From positions 182,680,866 to 182,744,865 of the forward strand of contig NC_080572.1 of assembly GCF_030247185.1 (NCBI RefSeq): a stretch of 64,000 nt of DNA, written 5' to 3'. The notes under the pieces are model-generated. The model made no database searches and was not told where the DNA came from. It worked only from the letters and a program-made list of their open reading frames with translations. Of the stretch, positions 55,600 through 64,000 are shown one piece after another. The translations under genes and the position numbers were made by a program. How positions within the stretch are numbered: position 1 is the first letter of the stretch; each line of letters begins with the position of its first letter. This DNA is from Malaya genurostris (lineage: Eukaryota > Arthropoda > Insecta > Diptera > Culicidae).

Positions 55600-56825
55600 T
55601 GAAGTAGAGATGGTCGGGTTTCGGGTATTTGTACCCAAAACCCTACCCGGACCCGACGGGTATTGGTCGGATTTGGGTACAGAAAAAGATATGTTTGTTG
55701 GAGTCGAGTAGAGAAAGGGTGCCGATTTTTTTCATTTTTAACGGGAACAGGTCGGGTTAGGGCTAAAAAATTTGGTCGGGTTTCGGGTTGTTTTTCGAGT
55801 TTCGGGACATTTTTTGGGTTCGGGTAAAGAGTTTTGTTTTTGGCGTTAAAAATGCCTTACTCTTCACTATATGGGGCCGGGTGTCAATTAAAAGTTTCAA
55901 AAATAGTCGCGTAACCCGGTCATTTGTTGATGGATTGTTATAATTTAACAACCAATCGATTCGAAAACTTTTAACTTAAACATGTATGACGACGTCGTTT
56001 CAGTATTTCAATAGCTTACTATTGAAAAAATGGTTGTAATCGACCTATGTTTTCATCCACCAATCCCTGTTGTACAAAATGATGTCAACTTCTTGTTCGG
56101 CATAGGAGGTTTTGCGTCATGCATAAAAAACACCGCATCGTTCTGCGTAGTATGAAGAGAAATATATAAATATATGCTGCACAATATTTCTTTGCCTAGT
56201 TGATGTTTGACTGCGAATGAAACAAGTAGCTCGTCCAGTGAGCTGATGACTGGATTGTATATGTGGTTATCGGTTCTTTTGAAATATCCCATGTATTTAG
56301 CAAATCGTTGGGACACTTCGCTTCCCGAGGCTGGGTGTCAATTTAAAACATGCAAAACTAATCGCGTAACATTTTTCTGTCATAATTTGGAACGCTCATA
56401 ACTCAGTCATTTGTTGATGGATTTATATAATTCAACAACCAATCGATTTGGAAACATTTAACTTAAACTTATGAGATAACGTCATTTGAATATTTCAATT
56501 GCATACCATTGGAAAAATTGGTTTGAATTGAGTATTTTATTTTGGTTCTCTGGAAAATATCAGGCTAATTTAGAATTATCGGCGATAGGGTTTTCGGATC
56601 TAATTTGCAGCGCTTGTTCCTCGATGATTTGTTAATGGATTTTCCTCATTTAAATGATTCCAAAGCTTCAATATTGTTATCTTAAAAATGTTTTAATTTG
56701 TCAACGGATCGGTTTGCATACTTAAATCTTCATTCCCATACGAACAAAACGGTGGCGCAAAAATGGATTCAGTATAAAGTTGTGTTATGATGGTAATCAC
56801 AGATACTTCTTCTTTATTATATGTG
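55600..56825. repeat. G-rich low-complexity patch and a diverged direct repeat
   Basis: From 55600 to 55850 the sequence is rich in GGTCGGGTTTCGGGT-like words; a related patch is at 57738-57812. Two segments (55875-56035 and 56325-56530) share GGGTGTCAATT, TAATTTAACAACCAATCGAT and AACATTTAACTTAAAC-type text, so they are diverged copies about 450 bp apart. No coding sequence recognised. Confidence 0.5.
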
Positions 56826-57030
56826 ACTGAACAAGTTGTCCCACCAGGAATTAAACACTTCAAAAGATTCAAAATTAAATTCTGAAACTTATCTAAAAGC
56901 GGCCTCCTCGGTTTAGTAGAATAATTGAGTTCCACAAGCTCACATATACAGTACAATTAGATGCAATATCATATAGTATCAAAGATAAACTCAAGGATAG
57001 TTTACCTGCGATTTTACATGTTTCGTTTGA
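56826..57030 (+). pseudogene. Fossil of the Jockey ORF2 3' end
   Basis: Aligned by eye with 12264-12430 of Jockey copy B: ACAAGTTGTCCCACCAGGAA, then CACTTCAAAAGATTCA, CCTCGGTTTAGTA and ACCATTAGATGTAATGTCAC-like text appear in the same order, with many substitutions and small indels. Only about 170-200 bp remain. No ORF. Confidence 0.7.
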
Positions 57031-58059
57031 ATAGGATCCCTCGTAGAATTTGATTAACCGCCAGTTTCAGTTTAATTATTATTTGCTTCAAAACAATAAG
57101 CGTCTGATGGCTACACGCGTTGTAACTATGACAATGTTTATTCATGTGTTAATAACATCAAGTTACAAAATTTCGGAATTTTGTTGAGTATCCATTCCGT
57201 ATATTCCTAAAATGCCAAAGCGAAAATCAATGTAAGTAACTAAATATTTTATGCGGACTGTTTCACATTTTGCTTCCTCGTATTCAACTTTCTTTGCGTT
57301 TCGCCTTCGGCTCGTCAGTGCTTAAAGCATTGTCACATCTTCGTATTGTTGCCATATTATTTCATTTGTTCAGGTTTAAATGTTTAGGTTGTTTGTGTCT
57401 AAAATTGAGCTTTCAAGTAACTTTAAATTCATCATAATTGACTTCTAGTTAAAGGACGTTATTCAAAAACTTAACAATGTAAAAAATTGTGGACAGGGAT
57501 CAAAATTGAATAGAATTAATTATCAAGAAAGAATCTAATTGTCAATTTTATCATTCGCTAACAATCTAAGCGCTTAAACTAGAGCAAGTTTGTAATTAGT
57601 CAATTGAAAAAGTTTTTAGTTTAGTGTATCATCATCATTATCATCTTTATTTTTGTATTTATTATGAAGACCCTAGAAACGTTCCATTTTTAATGTTATT
57701 GTGCTCGGTCGTGTCTTAAATACAACACTCTAATTTTTTTATCGGGTACGGGACGGATTCGGGTTTGGAAGAATAATTTTTGTCGGATTCGGGTCGGGTA
57801 CGGGTAAAAGTTTGTGTAAGGATGGAGAAACCAATTCGACTCAAAATTGGTGGTCTTCAAAGAATGCACATCGTTCACATCGTTGTTACTCGGAAACTGT
57901 CAAGAAATATCCAAGAAGAAGTGTTTAGAAATCTATTATAATTCCGGAGCCCAAAAACAGGATCCGAAAAAATATCAACAACAGATTATGAGATCGCAAA
58001 GTCACTTATTTGATTATAAGTTTATGAATATTTGAGAAATCTTTATAAAATAATTGTAA
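57031..58059. other. No gene recognised
   Basis: AT-rich. The only notable item is the GGGTCGGGTACGGGTAAAAG type patch at 57738-57812. Confidence 0.4.
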
Positions 58060-58335
58060 TCGATGGAACGATCAATATAATTAAATGTTTGAAAATGATT
58101 TTATGCAAATGTTGGCCGCGGCTCAGTTTTAGATGGCCTATGCACAAGGTCCAGTTTTGGCACACTCTCTCCAACATGTCGGCGGGTATTTCACGAATAA
58201 TGCCACCGGCCTATAATCCACACCAAACAATGACTTTTTTGGGATGCATTGGTAGGTCTTGGAATGCTGGTCCTCACTCCAGATGCGGCAATTTTGCTTG
58301 TTGACGTATCCATTCAAGTACAGTAAAGTACACAC
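58060..58335 (-). pseudogene. Tc1/mariner-superfamily transposase fossil, internally deleted
   Basis: The minus strand reads LNGYVNKQNCRIWSEDQHSK and TYQCIPKK. After a frame change it reads VIVWCGL, stop, AGGIIREIPADMLERVCQNW and HLKLSRGQHLHKIIFK. The first part is the centre of a transposase of this superfamily, with the NGYVNKQN-RIW block ahead of the conserved TVWCG strand. The last part is its C terminus. Roughly the second half of the catalytic domain, including the second and third acidic residues, is deleted between them. Confidence 0.65.
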
Positions 58336-58648
58336 TTAGAAAAAGTTACATCTTTATGGATGCACGTCACGATTCACTTACATTCACAGTACAAAGCATG
58401 TACAGATAAGATTCGATTTTCTGCGATAATTGTCAACTTGCGATTATCTCTTGGGAAATTCCACACAGCAACGATCATTATCAGACTGTAAATTTTTTAA
58501 GGGCCGTGAAATACTCAGAGTATGAAGTGGAGCGAAGAAATGTAGAAAAATTCTCTCGCGGTTCATGCATTGAGAGACACGAGTTCGTGTAGTATCTTCT
58601 ACCGGATTGAAAATGTTGTATACAATATAGATAGCAATATAGCAGCTT

Positions 58649-61388
58649 CCCAAGTAGCAATTCGCAACTAGTTCTGATACGACAAAGTCCAAACTATGTT
58701 GAAACTATGTTGAATATGTTTTTTATGTTATACTGGTTAAAATATGGTGACAGCAATGTTTCATCATAACATAACTAGTTACGAAATAGTTATTTAGGTT
58801 TCCAATCATAACATCTTTGTGTCATATTGAATTAAATATAATTTATAAGCTATCGTTACTTAATCCAAACATATCTTTAATCACAACAATGCTTCTTGCT
58901 ACTAGTTGAAAATAAGTTTATTTGACTTCAATAGTAGCAACCCGTGATACCACTTAGCCCAACTGTGTTGCAACAAGAGCGCGAACATGTTTTTTATGTT
59001 ATACTGGTTAAAACAAGGTGACAGCAGTGTTTCTTTATAACGTAAACATTAAACTAACTAACATTTGTAAGTTATCGTTACTTGATTCTAACATATCTTT
59101 AATCACAGCTATGTTTTTAGCTACTAGTTGAAAAAAGGTTTATTTTCCGTTGTGAAACCATTATAAATACGTAAACGTATATGTGAATCGTTACTGTGAA
59201 TTGATATAGCAAGAACTTAGATATTATAAGATTATAACATAATTTCTTCATTGATTCAGATAGTTATCGGTAGGTTTTTCCAACGTTATGATAACGAAAA
59301 TACAAACAAAACAACCTTTCTTGGCTTGAATATGGCGAACACAATGTGGAGTCTCAAGAAGTGTATGAAACGTAAATAAAACCAGGATATTACTGTTTTA
59401 AACTACTTTTTGCCGAAAATAGTGAAAGGCAGAATAGTCATTTTTGTTCTATGCACTGTCATAAACACGAAGAAAATAATATAGGGATTAAACATCGGTT
59501 GTGATAATTCTATAATTCTCATGATATATGAATTTAAAATGATGAGAAATCACTCTACTTGGAATAATTTTGAGCATTCTGAACATAGGGTTATTTTGTT
59601 GTTTATTTTTTATATCTTTATAAACAGATTTTGATTTAAGGCGCATGAAAAACAGTTAAGTAAAATTGAATTCCGCTCGACAGTTTTTGGATCGTTGTGA
59701 AATTTGTACCTTGTATCAAGTTTGTGATTTTAAGTACTCTTCTGCTTTTTTATTGATGATAGAAAAGTTTTCTGGATTCAATCAATGTTTATAATGTCGA
59801 TGGTGACTAAGTTTCAACTAGTTTACTTGAAAACAAGTTATTTTCAAGTTATGAAAAGATAAGTTATTTCAGTATGGCATTACAACGTAACGACAACTTA
59901 TTTTTAGCCGACTTAACAACTAGTAGAAACTGCGCTTTTTGAGTCATGCAAGTGGTTAGATGCTAGGACAGGACCTAACAATTGTTAATCCACTTTTAGG
60001 ACCAATTTCGGACCAGCTCGTGATTGGTTGAAATTGACATAAGCAAGTACAAGATGTTGAAATCAAGATTACTGCAGGGTAGTAGAAAAAGTGTTGTCAG
60101 TATCGTCGGTAACAATGTAGCTTGATATTGGATATTTTATTTTTCGGGTCATCTTTTCAAAATTATTAATTTCAATAGGATTTAAGTTCAATTTGTTTTT
60201 AAATCCTGTCCTAAATGCGGAAAGTATACGAGTACATTTAACAATCACTGGATGATACAAGGAGAAAGCCTGAAATCACGATGTGTGATATGGACAAGAA
60301 TATTGATTATGTTGGTTGAGAATAGCACCGAATCTTTCGATACTTCTGTATGTTATTATTTTTCTCAAATAGAAAATGTTGAATACTTTAGTTAATAAAG
60401 CTGGAAAAATTAATTACCCAAAATTGAGTGTTTTAGAAAAAATTTATTTAGCTGTTTCAACTAAACGTTTTCTTCAAAACAAACATCTGATCAAAATGAA
60501 TCCAGTGTTTTTAAATGATAAATAATTGCATGTTATCAGGGGAGAAAGTTTTCAGAATGAATAATTATCTCTACTGGCAACAGTGATCGCGAGGCATTTA
60601 TTATTTACAGCCAGTGCGGTAGAATTTCATTTTCAATCGAATAATATAAGATGAAAATGAAATTTATGGCCGCTGACCGTCAGCATATCCCTACTAATTC
60701 ATTTGACTTTTGCTGCCATTTTAAAGTGTAGCTCCCGGAATTCATCGTCAGTTGGTTAATCGTTGATAGTCGTTTGAAGTTTTGCTTGCTCAGTTTCAAG
60801 TGCCAAGTAGTGTAGCTCTTTCATTGCCTTCGCTCTTGGTAGTAAGCAGATTCGAACGAATAGAATTATAAATGGAGTAAAGTATTGAAAATGAAAACTG
60901 AAGGAGGAAACAATTAATTTATGTGTATTCTGTGATTGATATTTCAGCTATCTGGTTTGTCTTGAACCAATTCGAATATTTACATTAACCTCATTTGAAG
61001 GCCGCTCTCACCCTATTGAAAGAGATATTTTGTTACTTCAAGAGATCAACTGACGGTGGTTAAACTAAGCCTCGATTGAAGAGAAACGAGTGATGAACTG
61101 AATGCTGCTCGTTCGGGCCGTCAGCAAACATTGTGTGTGTCAGAGAGTGAAGTTTACTGCATTAGAGAGATCGTCAATTTGTTCCACATTCAGTTTCAAT
61201 TGAATTGAATGAAGTTTTACAGCACTGTTTACAGCAGGGAGCAACCGGAATAAGAAGAGAAATATTTTTCTGGAAAAAGAAGCCAGTTGTCTGGTCCTGT
61301 CCTAAGTTAGATGTTAGTAACAATCACTCAAATATCTGGTTGCAAACTAGTCACAAACAAGCTAGCGTAACAAAAATTGTTACTTGGG
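58649..61388. mobile_element. CCCAAGTA-type TIR element, copy 2, split by a second element
   Basis: Starts at 58649 (CCCAAGTAGCAATTCGCAAC) and ends at 61388 (AAAAATTGTTACTTGGG), with TT on both sides (58647-58648, 61389-61390). It matches copy 1 (25761-27164) along its length, apart from the insertion at 59963-61305 and small indels (a loss near 58700, another near 58945). Preserved collinearity over 1.4 kb shows that both derive from one non-autonomous master. No ORF of note. Confidence 0.85.
59955..61313. mobile_element. Nested element with 8-bp TSD (hAT-like, non-autonomous)
   Basis: GTTAGATG occurs at 59955-59962 and 61306-61313. The insert (59963-61305, 1343 bp) has 13-bp near-perfect TIRs: CTAGGACAGGACC at the left, and the right end complement TTAGGACAGGACC. 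Copy 1 of the surrounding element has the empty site (GTGGTTAGATATTAGTAACA). Eight-base duplications are typical of hAT and P-type transposons; no transposase is encoded. GGACC-type words recur just inside the left end. Confidence 0.8.
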
Positions 61389-63194
61389 TTCTGTCAAATT
61401 TTCGGCAATCACCAACACTGCTTACAGCTTTTATTGCTGGTAGAACAGAATTTCAAACAGTCAATTCAGTTTTACAAATAATAATGTAAAAAAATTCGCG
61501 TTTCTGGAATCATTGAATTTGTACTCCGAAACTGCACGAAAGGTGTAATTTATCGTTTTGCAAGGTTTCTCTAAATAACACGAATTTTGTTTGTAGATTT
61601 ATTTCAATTAACATAGATTTATTCTGATTTTGAAGCTACTAACGGACTCTTAATCATAACAAACTGAATCACTGAAACATAGTAATAAAACATGTTATTT
61701 TCTCGTTAATGAATTTTACTCGGATAGTGGTTTGACAATCACAGTGTGACGTTTATATTTTCATTTATTATTTCCGGGATTGAACCAAAAAACTTGTTAT
61801 AATAAAAAACACATCCGACGCTTACAAAAGCGAATCGAAAACATCTTTATAAGCGCTTCATTTATGATTTTATGAGCGCATCACAGCTGTAGCGCATCCT
61901 TCGTACCCGGGTAGAAGTGATTTGCAAACCAGAAACAAATTTTATTATTAAAATCAAATACCTCAACGATAGAAATTAACATTATTCAGTTTGGAATTAG
62001 CTCTTAAAATACCAAAGATCATAACAAAGTCTGCATGAGACAATGGCAACAAAATATAAAGTTCTGTTATTGTAATATCAAAATATGAACAAAATATTTA
62101 TAGAGGACGAATATTTCAGTTATTTGATATTCTAGCATTTAGAATAGAAAAATATCATAACCATTTATCTTATCTGCTTCTGATTCGGTTTATTCGATGG
62201 TATTTCATTTCAAAACAGAACTACTGGATCAATTGAAGTTAATGAAATTTGAATAACTTATCATTAACGGATTTACCTATAAAAACTAAGTTTGATGCTA
62301 AACAGATATTGTAAAATTTCTTGATTACTTCAATGAAATATCAAGAAAATATCTATGACAGCACAGAAACATCAAGGCAAGATATGATGGTAAAATTTGT
62401 TATTATTTTGATCATTGTTTACTATTTACATCTACTCGGGTAATCTTAGAAAAATAATTTGAAACTAGTCTATTTCTTTTATTAGGCAAGGAATTTGAGA
62501 TTCAACTTTTTGAATAATAAATGTTGATCTAACATCCAACCAACACAATAGTTGTGCACTCGACTAGATTGGTGAGCTGACATCCCACTTTGTTTTGATT
62601 AGATTTTTATCGCCCCTGAAATTGTTTGATAATCAATGAAACAGATGGCATTGAAAGAAAAAATGAACGACGTTTTCGACAACAGAAAAATGGCCATGAA
62701 GCTCAACCTTACAGATCGACTAATATGTTTAGTTTTGAGGATATAATTATCCGGAATCATTAGTCGGTGGCATCCATTAATCCTAGTAAGCGGGGCTGTA
62801 AATTATCGGAAAAATTGAATACAGATGCATTCAGTAGCTAACAACAACAACAATCGATGACGGAAAACGTGTTGTCACAAATAATGATGTATAATATTGA
62901 CAGTTGCACACAAAAATTAATGTGTTATGTGATTTCGCTTTGCATGAACTGGATAAAGCTCGCTTTGTTAATGCTTGGAAATAATCACATCACATGCCAT
63001 ACGTGGAAAGTCCTTCAGTTCTTGCTTGGTGCCTAATGACATCTTATAGAAATTTATAATAAAATAACTTCAAAGATAGGTGTACAGTGTCAATCTCGAC
63101 GGAATTGTTCTTGGCGACTGTTGATATACTAACGCTGAACACATTTGTTCCTAATGATAACATATATTGTTCAGCAATTTCTCAAAGCAACCAA
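61389..63194. other. No gene recognised
   Basis: AT-rich; no transposon, tRNA or convincing coding sequence seen. Confidence 0.4.
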
Positions 63195-63422
63195 ATGTTT
63201 TTTTTTATAATTAGTTGGTTTTTATGTTTCCTTTTTCTGTCCTATAACAAAAGTTCCGGAGCTGTGGAAGCAAATTATTATCCAAATCAAGTAAACAATA
63301 GAGCTGGCATGACGCCATTATGGTTGAATACTTTACTTGAAAATTACAAATATAAATTATACCATGATCCAACAAATATATATTGGAAATACAAATTAGT
63401 TCGGTCCGTTTTCAAAAGATGA
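63195..63422 (+). CDS. Possible small secreted peptide, 75 codons (hypothetical)
   Basis: The frame from ATG at 63195 encodes a hydrophobic start (MFFFIISWFLCFLFLSY) with a plausible cleavage region around GAVEA. A polar, Tyr/Asn/Lys-rich 49-residue segment follows, ending VRSVFKR before a TGA. This is the layout of a secreted small peptide or the first exon of a secreted protein. There is no known motif, no Cys pair and only one dibasic site at the very end. CAAGTAAAC at about 63286 could act as a splice donor, which would make only the first 30 or so codons exonic. The frame is also open upstream to 63087 without an ATG. It might be chance. Confidence 0.3.
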   Translation: MFFFIISWFLCFLFLSYNKSSGAVEANYYPNQVNNRAGMTPLWLNTLLENYKYKLYHDPTNIYWKYKLVRSVFKR

Positions 63423-64000
63423 CTCTGGCTGTTATGAATATTGAACGGTAACAGCTGATGTCGATAGTTTCAAGATGTTAGACATCGGTCATTAATATTC
63501 AGTTCAAATTGTTTCGAATTTTTTTTTTTTTTTAAACTTGTTAATTATGAGCAGTTTTGTGTTAACGGTAACCGTTTATACATTTCAAAAACAAATTACA
63601 AAGTAAAATTTCAAAATTATAAGAATATTTAGTTGTGTTAAATTTAATTGGGAAAACTTAAATGTTTTTGGTGTTTCGAATTTCTGTCTAATTTTTGAAT
63701 AATTGATCACAAATGCGACGCACCCACTCCGCTACAGTTCACCTTAATGTCATCAATAGAACAAAAACTACAAGGATCAGCCCATGGGGTTGTTGGAACC
63801 ATTGATGTGGAACAAGGCAACCAAAATTTCTAATGATCTACAATCAAACAGTTCAATCAATCGTAACACTTTTGAATCCGCTATCACGCACGAGAGTCTG
63901 CCTAGATTTATCTTGATTAGGAACCAACACCGAACATTGTTTGTTTTATAGCCGACGAAATTACACCAATATACCGAATGTATGCTATTATATCTTTGTA
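63423..64000. other. No gene recognised
   Basis: AT-rich, with a T-run at about 63519-63533. Nothing supportable. Confidence 0.4.

Noticed and set aside
56053..56316. 87-codon minus-strand ORF as a host exon
   Set aside because: It lies between diverged direct repeats, has no recognisable domain and no splice context.
57738..57812. Telomere-like repeat
   Set aside because: The GGGTCGGGTACGGGT words are degenerate and short, and do not match a known insect telomere repeat.

Overview
The window is eukaryotic and looks like insect DNA, most probably from a mosquito (Culicidae) with a large, transposon-rich genome. The basis is the mix of element families: I-clade and Jockey-clade LINEs, several DD37E elements of the kind described from mosquitoes, an irritans-type mariner, and a dispersed repeat carrying (CA)n. 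It is AT-rich, has no operons, and holds almost no host coding sequence. The species call is inference; no ribosomal or mitochondrial marker is present.

Layout. 1-2450: no gene, then an old dispersed repeat ('family X', with modules around GGAACCGGAAGTCGGATCC). 2524-5949: a Jockey-clade LINE with frameshifted ORF1 and 3'-truncated ORF2. 5951-6790: repeats and a (CA)n tract. 7529-7924: the best host-gene candidate, a TATA/Inr/DPE promoter and a first exon ending exactly in ATG followed by the splice donor GTGAGT. 8930-12600: a second Jockey copy split by a CR1-like LINE. 12603-12755: (AT)n. 12857-16900: family X, hit by a gag-like relic and a DD37E transposon. 16901-19079: unassigned. 19080-21440: a second gag-like relic, an A-rich (ACCAAAAAT)-type tract and an inverted DD37E relic. 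22472-24495: family X containing a long hairpin and a DD37D element with perfect TIRs. 25761-27164: a 1.4-kb TIR element (CCCAAGTA ends).

28367-34412 is a full-length I-clade LINE (13-bp TSD, poly-A) with intact ORF1 and an ORF2 carrying two nonsense codons. 34426-38937 holds a mariner fossil, a DD37E element with TA duplications, inverted family X, and a LINE 5' fragment with a perfect 18-bp hairpin. 38939-42411 is a three-layer nest: a mariner hit by a TA-inserting TIR element whose 117-bp tandem array is in turn hit by a 1.08-kb gag-only retroelement with an intact 325-codon ORF. 42412-46900 is mostly unassigned.

46905-55430 is a second nest: a dispersed repeat hit by a DD37E element, which is hit by a second full-length I-clade LINE on the minus strand (15-bp TSD). 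55600-58335 contains G-rich low-complexity stretches, a Jockey fossil and a Tc1/mariner fossil. 58649-61388 is a second CCCAAGTA element, split by an element with an 8-bp TSD (hAT-like). 61389-64000 has no clear gene apart from one short ORF with a signal-peptide-like start.

The coding sequences do not form a pathway: nearly all are retrotransposon or transposase genes in various states of decay. The two I-clade LINEs are the youngest-looking autonomous elements. Their ORF2s are nearly identical while their ORF1s are clearly diverged, which suggests a mosaic family. The host content is probably intergenic plus part of a long first intron.
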